From: Wuchereria bancrofti
Lineage: Eukaryota; Nematoda; Chromadorea; Rhabditida; Onchocercidae
Assembly: GCA_005281725.1 (NCBI GenBank)
Contig: SSBO01000012.1
Span: 17,320,490-17,384,489 of the forward strand
Direction: 5' to 3'
Length of the DNA: 64,000 nt
In this document: positions 48,801-59,833 of the stretch, one piece after another
Numbering within the stretch: position 1 is the stretch's first letter
Layout: each line of letters begins with the position of its first letter
Translations under genes and position numbers: made by a program
Notes under the pieces: generated by a model
Database searches by the model: none
Seen by the model: the letters and a program-made list of their open reading frames with translations, nothing else
What the model was told of the DNA's origin: nothing

Positions 48801-51144
48801 GACTTCTTGGAATCAATGTTCTGTTTCATGTGATATCGGATCGCAAGCACGATATCGACGGTGCTTCAGCTCGCATAATTCACTTTCCTTCTCATGTCCA
48901 GGTGCAAAGCTTTCTCGAGATTATGATACCATCGAGATATCCTAATGCTACTATTCAGATATTGGAATTTATATTCGGGAAGTGGGAGCTTAGATCATGT
49001 AGAATATGAATGCTGAACTAATTTGGAATGATGGTTCAGAAAATTCGATGGAGACACGGCAGTGCAATATGGGTGAATGCAGTACGGGTACAGTTGGTTT
49101 ATGGGGCAGTTGGACCAAGTGGTCGCAATGCTCAGTTAGCTGCGGACCAGGAATACGAAGTCGAAATCGTTATTGTACTAAGGTAAATACTTAACGAAAC
49201 CTAGACCACAGTTAACATCAATATGTCAAATATGCGCAGTTCCACTACCGAACATGTCTTTTTGATTTCCGAAAGTCATTTAATAGTTTCCGGTGGGATA
49301 GTTTTAAAGTTGGTTGATAATGATATTTAAGTGCAGTGTGTTTTCTGATTTGTAAGGAATCTTGTCATTGGGTTAAATACTGAAAGACACTATTCTAAAT
49401 AACAGGAACCATGCGACGGTTCAGGGCAATCGAGAATGTCATGTAATTTGGGTCCTTGTGAAGTTAGCATCCGATGGTTGCAGTGGGAAGCATGGTCACT
49501 ATGCTCTTTGACTTGTGGAAAAGGTGTACGTACCAGGAAGAGGTAACTGGACGTTACATGGTATTCACTAAGCGCTTTGTATTGTTTGATTGATAGAACT
49601 TATTTATTTGTCACATAAAAAGTCTTTATGAAGTAAATTCTATTAGTTAGTTTTAATTAGTTAATTTTTAGGAATAATTCTCAATTTTAAGCTTCTGCTT
49701 CTCTCTGTATTTCAAATAATGCTTGTAATTGTTTTTAGAAAGTGTTCAGCTACAAATAGTTGTTTCGGAAGTAGTCTGGAGCAGCAAAATTGCAACGAAG
49801 ATCTATGTACGGTAACTGGAACTACGACAGTTGGTCAGTGGTCCGGATGGTCTGATTGGAGCACTTGTAGTACGACTTGCGGTGGAGGTTTTAAAAGGCG
49901 TACCCGACTTTGTCAACGCGGGACATGCAATGGTCCATCTAAAGATTCACTGCCATGCATGATTAAACATTGCAAGTCATTTTCTTCAGGAACCACTGCT
50001 TCGTGGGGAGGTAAGTACTCTTCTACTAGTGCTATTACCTTGGCTGAGATCTCACATGGTAGTAGTCCAGTTACCACTGAGCCATCTGTTAGAACTGCAT
50101 CAGACAGCAATTATTCCTTCAGTTCTACAGGCCTGACAGATGTAAGTTTTGCAAAACGAAATCTTCGCCGCTTTTGGCTGTTCAATAACGGTTCTTTATC
50201 GCGAACTGCTGAGCCTGACCCCGTACTACTGCAAATTTTCCTGTAGTAACTTCTGTTCTTCTGCAGACTTTCCCTCCTTTCCAAAAAACAGCCTGCATTC
50301 ATCAGACAATTTCAACTTTCTTTCTCAGTTTGCTTTCTTTCATGTTCGGGATGACCTCATAACCTTATAAACACAAACTTAGTTGACTCTTTTCGCTTGT
50401 TTTCAATTTAAGAAATGACGAAGACGGTTGACCTCTAGTATTTCCATTATTATCTAATAGAATTTGTGATAACAATGCAGGATAAAATTCCACTAATGTG
50501 GTCGAATATTTATCATACCCTTAACTCGTATTTAGCTTTGGTACTGAATTAGATTTCTTTTCTGTCGTCTTCCGTAAATGTGGATAGCAACACAATACTA
50601 ATTGGAATTATGCTAATTAAAAGGCTTTTATTACGCTTTATTGTTTTATGATTGATATGAACAGATTTACTTTATTTCTAACAATATTGTAAAGTAAAAA
50701 TGAGGAGTATCAGTTACAGGCAGCAATAATCCATTTTTTTAGAGAATTATTGGTGATGACATAAACAGCGGATATACCATTTATAAAACTAAAGTTATGT
50801 AATTCCTAGTATCTACTTATGTCATCGGTAGTAAGATCGAAATTTTGCTTTAGCTAATGTTTAAAGGCAGATGTAAGGCAAATTCATTTAGACCCTTGTC
50901 TTATGAGATCGGAGATTGAAGTCTTATGAAATGGGAGGTTAGGGCTATTCCAAGCTACCAGAATCAGAACTAACCCGAACTCAATGGCACCAAATAAGAG
51001 CTTTTAGGTTGGGGTTATTGGTCACCGTGTTCTGAAACATGCGGTAGAGGTGTCCGGAAGCGGGTACGCAAGTGCTATGGCGAAGGTGCGCAGTGTTCTG
51101 GAAATGAATATGAGCGAGAAATATGCAATGTGCGACGATGCTGA
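36831..51144 (+). CDS. ADAMTS secreted metalloprotease with seven TSP1 repeats (ADT-1/ADT-2-like)
   Basis: Twenty exons, all phases consistent: 36831-36929, 38795-38873, 39745-40010, 40940-41030, 41212-41378, 42635-42829, 43816-43934, 44175-44321, 44403-44531, 44674-44806, 46598-46780, 47028-47237, 47392-47493, 47832-47951, 48080-48261, 48678-48901, 49040-49182, 49406-49542, 49739-50010, 51008-51144. They total 3135 bases, 1044 residues. Domains: signal peptide (first exon, less certain), pro-domain with cysteines (about 34-234), catalytic domain (235-430) with HELGHSVGMRHD (383-394) and a Met-turn HIMSS, disintegrin-like region (to about 536), central TSP1 (537-606), Cys-rich region and spacer (607-715), then six TSP1 repeats (about 716-1044) ending NVRRC-stop. 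The zinc triad and glutamate are intact, so an active extracellular zinc endopeptidase of the matrix is expected. I see no clear furin-type RxxR directly before the catalytic domain (GELI then VELAIFV). The overall length is close to what I recall for nematode ADT-2, but orthology to ADT-1 versus ADT-2 is not settled. A second possible 3' end is listed separately. Confidence 0.94.
37009..37045. repeat. 37-base perfect palindrome with two octamer motifs
   Basis: Arms TTATTTGCATCATTGTAC (37009-37026) and its exact complement (37028-37045) flank a single A. Each arm contains ATTTGCAT, the consensus octamer bound by POU-domain factors, in opposite orientation. It lies in the proposed first intron of the ADAMTS gene, about 80 bases after the first exon. 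Confidence 0.92.
37711..37901 (-). CDS. Small antisense ORF in ADAMTS intron 1, doubtful
   Basis: A complete ATG-to-stop ORF of 63 codons, hydrophilic and Ser/Asp/Thr-rich, lies opposite to the ADAMTS gene. No family is recognised and no splice context is visible. It is more likely chance than a gene. Confidence 0.15.
42325..42362. repeat. Intronic hairpin (11-base arms)
   Basis: ATGATACTGCA at 42325-42335 is perfectly complementary to TGCAGTATCAT at 42352-42362, with a 16-base AT-rich loop. It is in ADAMTS intron 5. Confidence 0.8.
50011..50362 (+). other. Possible alternative 3' end of the ADAMTS transcript
   Basis: The reading frame of exon 19 stays open past its donor at 50010/50011 as a Ser/Thr-rich stretch. 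A second strong donor (GAT/GTAAGT) follows at 50141/50142. A good acceptor at 50266/50267 (TTCTGCAG) is in the matching phase and opens 31 codons ending at TAA 50360-50362, including a hydrophobic run [13 protein letters not shown]. This path would replace the last TSP1 repeat by a Ser/Thr linker and hydrophobic tail. It is an inference from splice sites only. Confidence 0.3.
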
Positions 51145-54100
51145 GGATAAATTGGTGCATGTCTTGGTTGCTAGCAAATATTGCCAGCATGTGACTTGCT
51201 TGGTATCTTGTGCATGCGCGTTTTTTGAATTCCTCCTTAATCTCAAATGCTAGCTTAAATTAGGAGCAAATTTGGTATATTAGTTATTTCATGGAAAACA
51301 ATGCTAATAGTTAAAGAGCATATTAAATCTGCTAAAGACTGGTTTAAATTTTTATTTATCACAAGTATAGGCTAATCGTTCCTTTCTTTAATTTAATTCT
51401 ATTTTAATTTCAAAGGAAAAGTAGAAAAGAGAAATGCATCTCCTGATGTTGACATTCGCTGAGCGAATTCCTTTCTGCATGTTTCTTTATTTCTCCATTA
51501 GAAGCACTTTCTATTCTCTCTTTCATACTTATTTATTAGGTACTTTTCTTTTTGTTAAAAGGAGTTATTCCTGAGGTTGCGAGTACTCGTTCGCTACATT
51601 TTTGTCAGGACATCTTATATTGTTGCCGATATTGACTACTGATATTTATCCTTCGACTGTGATATATGTAGTAATCCTTTTGGTTTGGTTATATTTGATC
51701 ATAATTTATTTTTTCACAATTTCTTTCTTACTCACAAAAGATTGTTTTAAACTTATTTGTTACTAATTAAGAAAGTGATAATCAAACTAACTTTTCAAGA
51801 ATTCATACTTTTAAAACACTGAGATCTTATCCTAAAAATAGTATCTCATTGATTCCTTTCATTAGTAGCATTGGTAGAGATGACAATATCTACATGATAC
51901 TGTATTGATAATAACTCTAATAATGAGTGTAGTGATAGCAGTGAGAATCGTAGTAATTATAATAGCTGATAGTAGTATCAATATTGTAGATTAACGTTAT
52001 TCATATTTCATCTAGCTTTGACGTTACTCCCACTAGTAAGAGTATAGATAAGGTGATTTGGAAATATTACTCTAATATATAACTTAATTACTCTGAAAAA
52101 AAGGTTTGTTCTTTTAATTACAGATCTTTTGCATCACTCATATATGTCATTTCAAATCCAAATACTAATTCTTTTCATTTACTTAATTGTTCATGTTTTA
52201 GTAAGGGTTACCTCAGTATTTGTTGTATGTTTTTTCTTGAGTACCTTATATTGGCAGATTTTCTTTGTCTTTAAATCCTCATAGCACTTAATGTATCAGT
52301 CAACAGAACAAGGAAACAAAATGAAACAAGCTTAAATTTTTTTTTAAATAAAACTGGTAGATTTTGGTAAAACGACGTCCAAAAAATTCCCAAAATTGTA
52401 CATTTAATAAATTTTTAAACAGAAACAATGTTAAGAACACTCTTTTTTTTTCCTTTTATAATATATTTGGATCTATTTAATAGTTTGCATCGATCTCGTC
52501 TAAATGATTAATATGATAAATGAGAATGAATGAGAGTAAGCATATTTGGAATCCTCAACTAGTGACAAGTTGAATTGATCAGTGAAGAAAAGCCTTTGTA
52601 TCCGTCTTTATTCTGCAATCTTTGCATCACTGCCACTTCTTCCATTACTTCATTTTAACTTTTTACTGCCATAGTTACAATTATCCGTTTGTTCATGCGT
52701 TACTATTGATGATCGCTTATTATATAATTTGTATATCTTTCTTCTTTTCTCCAAAGAAAATCTTCTCTTCTGTTCTCTTTATTCCTATCTTTTCTCCTCG
52801 CTTTATCAGTTACTATGATTGTTATGCTGTATTATGCACCATTGACTATTTCAAGTATAAACTGTTGAGAATGAACTTTTAACCATCATGCTTCTCACGT
52901 TGAATGAGCGAAGTACTTAAATTCTTATAAAACTTTCGGAAACATAATTTTAATTAAACCATGGTGGGAATACCGGTAAAAGCACAGGTGTCTGATATGT
53001 AGCAATTGAAAATAAAAACATTTTAGTCATCTAGTCATCATGATAACACACAAATGTAGCTGACAAATCGAAATTTCAGAAATGTTTTAGGTACATGAAT
53101 TGTAAAATGAGTTAGATCATTCAAGAATTTGAAGTTACATTTGGAATAATCAAGAAGTCAAAATTTTGTTCTGATGTCTTCATGGTTTAATTAGCTGAAA
53201 ACTATATCGAATTATTTCCAGTGTACTTCTACAAAGTGTCTTACCTTTTTTGATAAGTGATTCAAGTAAAATCATAAAATATGTTATGAAAGACAACCAA
53301 GCGAGTTAAGAAGAACAGATATGTTTTTTTCTATAATAAGTTTGGCTCATTATTTGCCGAGGGGAGATGGTACAACTCGTACAAATTTATTTTGACCCAA
53401 TCATTTCTACTTCAATCAATTACAATTCGATTAAATTCCAGTAGAATGGCATGCACTTAACTTGGCAAGCAAATGGCAGCTTTATGAGATATTTATTGGC
53501 AGTGAAAACAAAAGAAAATATCGCCTGTTTTTGAACTAATTTTTTTTCATCGCTGGAACACAGACAGACGTATCGCAGTAGAATTCTGCGATTAAGTAGT
53601 CTGATCAACATCTTAACCCTTATTAATCAAAAGAAAAAGCCGACGTAAAAAGTAAGTCTAACTTATCCAATTCACATCATATTCTGATAATATCAATAAT
53701 AATTATATCGTTCACAAATATATTTTGAAGAAAACCAAGATAGATACATTCATAACTAGACGGTGAGAAATAATCTTTTAATAATCCTAGCTGGCAGGTT
53801 GGTTAGTTAAATTAATTTAATAGTTGGTTTCATGAAGAAATCTAGAGCTAAATCGATGCAGGATGAGTCATCATTGCCTTACTCTCATTCATCTTACTCT
53901 CATTTACTACGATTTTGCACAGCTTAAGTTCGAAATTTTTGCAAAATAGAAAAAGAAGGAAAACACAACTTCTATAATTAAATCTTTATCTTTCCTCTTT
54001 CGGTTGAAAGAACTAATTTAAGATAGAAAAAAAATTTTTTTTTTTGCTGGCTCAAGTAATGCAAGGGAAACAGGGAAAATTAATGCATCACGCATTAATG

Positions 54101-54752
54101 CATCACGGCATTAACTTTTGTTTTTAATATCTAAAAAAAAAGAATTTGAATTTAAGTTCACATTAACTTTATTTAAGCTTCAGCTGATAATTGGATTTCA
54201 AGTTTATTTTTGATTTCACGGAAACAAAAACTAAAATAGATCTGATGTGTTTACCATAATATATTTGCAGTGCTCCGCTACTTCGCAGTATAGGATGTTA
54301 TAATAATTGTCCGATGAAAACATAGTAGTTAGTAAGGCCTGCTTAGGCTTAGGCTTAGCGTATCTCACCTTTACACTTTTCGTTTTCTTCACGTCGATCA
54401 AGCATTACAGGCTTGAAGGCCTTGTATATGACTTTTATATTCATTGTTTATAGTGCCTATGTCTGTTCATTTCAAAAAAAAAATCTATCTCGAACTTCTC
54501 TTCTCTTTCCTCTGATAAAGCTAATATAACCCTTTACAACTTTTGTGATGAACAGACATACCAGGTCTTTTACCAGGTCTTTTTTTACTTAAAAAAATTT
54601 GTCTAGTAGTTGTTTTTGCTATGCAGAACTTGGTAAGATTTGATTTCTAAAGTTTGTAATGATAAGTCATCAGCTAACACGTATACTGTAGTTAGGAGAA
54701 ATTATGATGCTAATTGATATGATTAGTTGAATGTTTCATTTCTGAGCATCAA
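51145..54752. other. Intergenic, no gene seen
   Basis: AT-rich stretch after the ADAMTS stop. The hydrophobic plus ORF at 52622-52882 and the minus ORF at 53420-53611 have no motifs or splice context. Earlier exons of the BIRC6-like gene would be expected on this strand but none were found. A short repeated ATTAATGCATCACG unit occurs near 54080-54108. Confidence 0.5.
54341..54359. repeat. Short interstitial TTAGGC (nematode telomere-type) repeat
   Basis: GC followed by TTAGGC, TTAGGC, TTAGC. This is nearly three units of the nematode telomere hexamer. It is short enough to be chance or a repair footprint. Confidence 0.8.
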
Positions 54753-55864
54753 ATGCTTCATTGGAATCCTGTTATGCCTATTTTACACAATTATATGATC
54801 AGTTTATTTCATAAGCATATTATGATGGGTACAATGGTGTCATCACCATCAAGTCCTGAACCAGAAGATGCTTCAACAATCTCAGAACGCATTTTACTCA
54901 CGCTTGCTCAGAAACCTTTACGAATGACCAATATGCTACGTATTACCAGGTAGTAGTACCTCTATGAATAAATTTATCATTAGTGATTTAGTCACCTTTC
55001 AATGCCTATTATGTGTGTAATTATTACATTTTTCTACTCAAAATTAGCAATGTTGATTTTGATCCTACTTTGTCAGAATATTTATATAAACTCTTTCAGG
55101 ATTATAAGTGATTGTAGTTCAGAAGAGAAATTACAGCTGTTTCAAGCTGGTGTCCTTAGAAGAATATGTGAAACGATAGCTGAATGTGCCGGTATTAATA
55201 AACTAAATAGGTTGTGTTCATATTTTTAAATAATATTATGAAGTGTTCTAAATAACTGACAATGGGAAGTAATCGATTACGTTGACATTCATGGCGTATC
55301 CATAGAAATAAAATAGTGTTGCTAGCGAAATATTGATAATGAGTTTCTTGCTCGGTTTTCAAATATTAATTACTATTAATTATTAAAATGGATGACAATT
55401 TTATAGCTTTCTTAAAAATCATTACGAAACAAATCTCCGAATATAACAAATTTTCCCTAAAACTACCCGAAAACAAACCATTTTACTCGTAGATAATGGG
55501 AGCAAATGTGCTTTGGGTATCAAATGAACAAACATTTACTTCTGTTAAAAATATAAAAATAAAAACAAACATATATTAATCAGAAAATCTATTTTGGCAT
55601 ATTTGGTGAAACTGGAGAATCAGGAAAAGTGCTTTTAATAACTTTGCAGCCATTAATTTAAATCAAATGTGTTGAAATTTCAGTTTAAAGTTTCACTTTG
55701 GAAAGTATGGTACTTCCGGAAATGCTTTCAGGTCAGAATTTGTTCACAGTGGGAGAAAGAGAGGACAGCAATCCACAAGGATAAGTAGTTGTACAGGATA
55801 TATCCAGAAAGGTGTCGGTTACGGACATGGCTCTACTCGCAGTCAGTGGAATATCGAACGGACG
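54753..55864 (+). CDS. BIRC6/BRUCE-like fragment (three exons, truncated at contig gap)
   Basis: Three exons join in phase: up to 54949 (start uncertain, open from about 54753), 55100-55210 and 55684-55864, with donors AG/GTAGTA, AG/GTTGTG and ACG/GTTCAG. The product reads from a Ser/Pro-rich part (SSPSSPEPEDAST) through ERILLTLAQKPLRMTNM and a helical segment (LQLFQAGVLRRICETIAEC) to KGVGYGHGSTRSQWNIERT. The last block closely recalls the conserved GTGYGTGST...W.VE segment that precedes the ubiquitin-conjugating domain in the giant anti-apoptotic E2/E3 protein BIRC6. The catalytic UBC domain that should follow is absent because the sequence breaks at the N at 56066, 200 bases on. The first exon may begin after an AG just upstream. 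The family call is from memory of that motif and is moderate; the exon structure is good. Confidence 0.5.
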
Positions 55865-56065
55865 GTTCAGTTATTTTAGAAACTGAAGGAATTTAGAATA
55901 AAAAGGACTGGGAGAAGATTTTTTAGTAAACTTCTTATTGCTTAATTATGTAATGAATTTCTTATTTATGTTTACGCAGTAATCTTATAATTTATCAAAA
56001 GCATACACGGCGGTAAATTATCAGTTGATAAGTTGCACAAAATTGATAGTAGTCTTGTTTGAATG

Positions 56066-56066
56066 N
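56066..56066. other. Assembly gap or ambiguous base (N)
   Basis: A single N. On its left the BIRC6-like gene lacks its next exon; on its right the histidine-rich gene is cut in mid-exon. Two unrelated genes broken at the same base point to a contig join, not one uncertain base. Confidence 0.8.
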
Positions 56067-56572
56067 ACCAACTCCGGTGAGATGTGCATGATGATGTTCT
56101 TTCTCATGAAAATATTTGTCACGAGCATTGCGATGACCTTCCGAATGTTCATGATGATGATTTTGTTGATCATGGTGATGATTATGATCATGATGGTGGG
56201 AATACTTATGATTCTCATGGACTGATTGCTGAAAAATACAAAAAGTGAAATTTTTACCTAATTTTTTGTATCTCGATGATTTTATATATAAAAAAAAATT
56301 ACTTCTAGCTTTACGGAATGCATTCATACGTTGATGAAATGTTAAAGGATCGAATATAAAGCAATAATAAATTAAAATATTAATTGTGAGTTTTCAAAAT
56401 GTGAATAAGATTCAGTCAAAATTCAAAAAAAAGAAAGAGAAAAAAGTACTTCATTAGCTTCACGACTGTATTTGAAATGTGGTGTCTCGACATTATGGCT
56501 ATGGTCATGATGACTTGAACGTAAAACAACAATATGAAACAAGATAAGCTGAACTACAATAGCTATATTCAT
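56067..56572 (-). CDS. Secreted histidine-rich protein (partial)
   Basis: Two minus-strand exons join in phase 0: 56450-56572 (41 codons: ATG, signal peptide NIAIVVQLILFHIVVLRSS, then HHDHSHN) and 56067-56228 (54 codons running into the N). The second exon contains 19 histidines in 54 residues, arranged as HHH, HDH and HEH clusters mixed with acidic residues (for example HHHDHNHHHD). A good acceptor (TTTTTCAG) about 30 bases 5' of the ATG could serve trans-splicing. The His/Asp/Glu pattern suggests binding of zinc, copper or another transition metal in a secreted protein; this is inference. The C-terminal part is missing at the gap. The ATG is about 170 bases from the start of the divergent FAM43-like fragment. 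I do not recognise a specific family. Confidence 0.6.
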
Positions 56573-56739
56573 TGTAATATTCGTCGAATAACTTCCCAAA
56601 TCTGAAAAACGTAAGAAAAAAAAAACCGTAACAATCTTCCATTCCTCAAAACGCACATAAAAAATCAATTACTCGTCAATTTTCCTCATCTTGTTTGCAA
56701 AAAAAAAGAAAAAAGAAAAATGTACATCTATTGCAATAG

Positions 56740-57699
56740 GAAACTTGCGGAACTGCCTATGTTACACGTCTGTTACACGTTCCGGACTTAAAGCAAAAAC
56801 AAAGCAAGAAGGTATAACGAAGTATTGGTCATATCGGATAACGTATTGTTTGGTCCCGTCAAATTTGCGATGGGTATTTTGTTGGTTTATAAGCACGAAG
56901 GGAAAAAAATGAAACCGGAACTGAGATACCATGCAGTACTATGCAAAAAGCCATCAGATCCTTATAGAATAGCTCAGACATTGGGACATTATCTCCGAGT
57001 TGCTCTTCAGGAGTATCGTCGTGAGAAACTGTATCGTCAAAACACTCGAATTAATGCCTGACTATTGGACAACCATTCATTGGACCTAAAAAAAAAACTG
57101 GTTCACTCAATTTTTGTCCTCCAGGTGGTGGCTCAAAAAGTGCTCCAAGATTATTTGTGATGAGGAGAATGAACATCCCGAGGAACGCAGGAAGAATATT
57201 CGGATGGAGATTCATTATGTAGAATCACAGGTCAGCGCTGATGCCTGTAGTAGGAATAGTTTGGAAGAGACAGCGGAAATTCCTCTCTGTCTTCTCGAGG
57301 AACGGTGGGAAGCAGAGCAGCACCTAATAAGGAGACTGTGTGATAAGAGGAGTGTTGGAGAGGAAGAACAGCGGAATGGATCAGTGGCTAGTGATTTTAA
57401 TTCAAGCATAGAATCTGCTCTATCCAGTAGTAGTTCAGATGATGGGATTCAATCCACTGATTCAGAAAATCGACCCTGGGAAATACATGAATTGCGGAGT
57501 GCAGGAAAACGATTAGAAACAATTAGCGAAAAAAACAGACACAATTAGCGAGGAGTCTGGTTACCATGATTTTGATGATGACTTCAACAGTGCCACTACT
57601 GACGGTGATAACTGTGATCGGAGTAGCGAAGTTAATTACAATGACGACGATAAAAGTCAATGCAAATGCAAGTTACTGCACTGTAAGAACACTCGCTGA
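56740..57699 (+). pseudogene. FAM43-like PID/PTB-domain gene, reading frame broken several times
   Basis: Blocks in shifting frames match the phosphotyrosine-interaction-type domain of FAM43 proteins: KLAELPML, then VTRSGLKAKTKQEGITKYW with YRITYCLVPSNLRWVFCW (frame 2), then YKHEGKKMKPELRYHAVLC to ALQEYRREKLYRQN (frame 3), then PPGGGSKSAPRL, then an acidic Ser-rich tail DEENEHPEERRKN to SGYHDFDDDF and a stop at 57697-57699. Frame changes fall near 56770, at a short G run near 56884, between 57056 and 57125, near 57145, and at an A7 run (57529-57535) where six A would keep the frame. The N-terminal third of the domain is missing. FAM43 proteins are presumed adaptor proteins. Either this is a decayed copy or the local sequence has indel errors; several breaks are at homopolymers, which favours errors. 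Confidence 0.55.
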
Positions 57700-58474
57700 A
57701 TTATCGCAGCAATTGGTCAGTGTTTCGAAATGAGTCTATTAAATTGAAGATTAACATCCATCTTGCTAGCTTGTCTTATTTCCAGTGCTGCTGCATATAA
57801 TGAACATCTTGGAATGTCATGAAACGACACGACAGAAAACTCCTCCTAATGAATAACGGTGAAGGCAATGGAAATTGGTGATATCAGATCCATCCTGTTA
57901 ATCATTATTGATAATACGTGCTCCCACTGCAAATCTAATGTATTTATCTACCAAAATTTCATATAACATATTTCTTACCCATATTTTCAACTCTCACATA
58001 GTAATTTCCAGATCCAGTTCAGCTCAGCCAAATTCAATTTAACTCAACCAAATTCAACTCAACTCTTCTAAATCCACGAGAAAAATGAACCCATCTTAAC
58101 CCAACTATTCAGTCAAAACAAAACATTCATCGCCCAAAGTTAACTATCATCACAATTAACACCGAGAGAGATTGGAAATTGCATTCCGAGCTAGCAGGGT
58201 GAAACATGCAACGAAGTATGTATTGTATATATTGGAACGGTGGGAGGGTTTTTCGGTTTCATTGCCAGTTATCCTGAAATGTGCCTTTTTTCCTTTTGCA
58301 GTGAGGTTAAGGATGCTTTCCGAATAGTTACATTTTTCATCCTTCCAATTATCCACTCGTTTATATGTTGGACAATGTATTATTAATATTGGTTAATGTT
58401 AGGTTTTTTTTCTCGTTATCATGTTATAAAGAATGATTTATTATAGAAAGTGAAATGGGTTATATTTAGTGGAA
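57700..58474. other. Intergenic, nothing recognised
   Basis: Contains a locally repeated CAACTCAA/CAAATTCAA pattern near 58020-58070. A TTATATTTAG immediately before the rpl-17 start is a plausible trans-splice acceptor (58459-58468). No ORF with support. Confidence 0.5.
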
Positions 58475-59833
58475 ATGGGAAAGGTACATTATTCGAAACA
58501 ACCGGAAAATGGCACAAAATCATGCAAAGCACGTGGCTGTAATCTTCGAGTACATTTCAAGAATACAGATGAAACGGCTCAAGCTATCAAACATATGCTC
58601 CTGAAAAAAAAAATACGTTTCCTGGAGAATGTGAAAGAAAAGAAAGAGATTGTTCCATTCCGGAAATTTAATCGTCGTGTTGGTCGTAAAGCACAAGCGA
58701 AAGCCTGGGGACATACGCAAGGTAGATGGCCCAAAAAAATCAGCTGAATTTTTGTTGCAACTTCTGAGGTTAGTAATTTTTTAGATCTTTTTAGTGTTTT
58801 TTTTTTTTTATTGAAGTATTTTCAACAAGTTTATATACTTCAGATCCTAATTTACAAATTATATAGCTATGCGGATGAATGGTAATTTTGAGTGAGAATC
58901 AAATTATGAAATCATCAACTTAATGATCTGTACTGTAGATTTACTCCGACAGTTAGATTACATTATATTATCGAGGAAAAATATATTATCCATATCAACA
59001 GTTCCACGTGGAAAATTGCTTTACTCTTGTTTGTAATTACTTGTCTTTCTAGGAATGCGGAAAGTAATGCTGAGTATAAAGGATTGGATACAGATCATCT
59101 TGCAATTGAGCACATTCGGGTGCAACGTGCTCCAAAAGTACGTCGACGAACATATCGGTGCCCATGGCAGAATCAATCGCTAGCTTTTGTTTTCTTAAAT
59201 TTCAACAACTTCAATTTAGTTATGGAATTCGGTTGATATGTTTATCAAAAATCTCAAAATGGTCTTTCGTACTTATGGGCTAGTTGTTAGTAAAAATATT
59301 GTCGAGAGTTGTTATACAAAAATGGACAGCGATACGCTTCCAAAAATGACCGCAAATTTATACTATCAAATTTTTCCCTAGTTGTTTCAACCATTTTTTT
59401 TAAATAAAATAGTATCCAACATTTTTAATATTTTCCCTCTAGGAATTTCGTATTTCATGTTATCTAACTTCCCAAGGAAACGAACATTCGCTGCGGTTTA
59501 ACCGCTCTAAAATGATGTCGAGTTTTGAAACGATTTTGACCGTTTGAATTCAACAAAATGTCACTACTTGCTTTGATACTCTATTATTCCAGTTAGAGAG
59601 CACCTTTTGTAACTGTTTCAGTTTAATAAATTGCAAAAGGACTGAGATTCATGCTCACTAAATTTGTCAAGTCTTATAAAAGATTTCCAGCGTATATGTC
59701 ATCGCCATGCCATGTGGAAGTAATCTTGTCAGAGAAAGAGAAAGTGGTGACAAAGCCAACAGATCATGTTGGTAAAGTGAAGAAAGAGTCCAAAAAGAGG
59801 CAACGTCGTATCCTGGCTCGCGGCGACTATTAA
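58475..59833 (+). CDS. rpl-17: 60S ribosomal protein L17 (uL22), frame-disrupted in this sequence
   Basis: Three exons: 58475-58768, 59053-59178 and 59691-59833 (TAA). They encode the uL22 sequence nearly end to end: [21 protein letters not shown], then [86 protein letters not shown] and a basic C-terminus LARGDY. uL22 lines the peptide exit tunnel of the large ribosomal subunit. Two single-base insertions break the frame: one in an A7 run (58733-58739, six A expected) and one at CGGT (59156-59159, CGT expected before GCC CAT GGC). The donor after exon 2 reads AATC/GCTAGC, a GC instead of GT. Because the gene is essential and keeps introns, sequence error is as likely as a decayed copy. Confidence 0.85.

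Noticed and set aside
49011..49039. Exon 17 of the ADAMTS gene starting earlier, with an extra MNAELIWND segment
   Set aside because: An in-frame TAG lies just upstream and the phase would not match exon 16 (phase 1). The acceptor at 49039/49040 restores the usual TSP1 spacing.
52622..52882. 86-codon hydrophobic ORF, possible membrane protein
   Set aside because: Composition is Phe/Ile/Tyr from AT-rich DNA, with no splice context or charge pattern of a real membrane protein.
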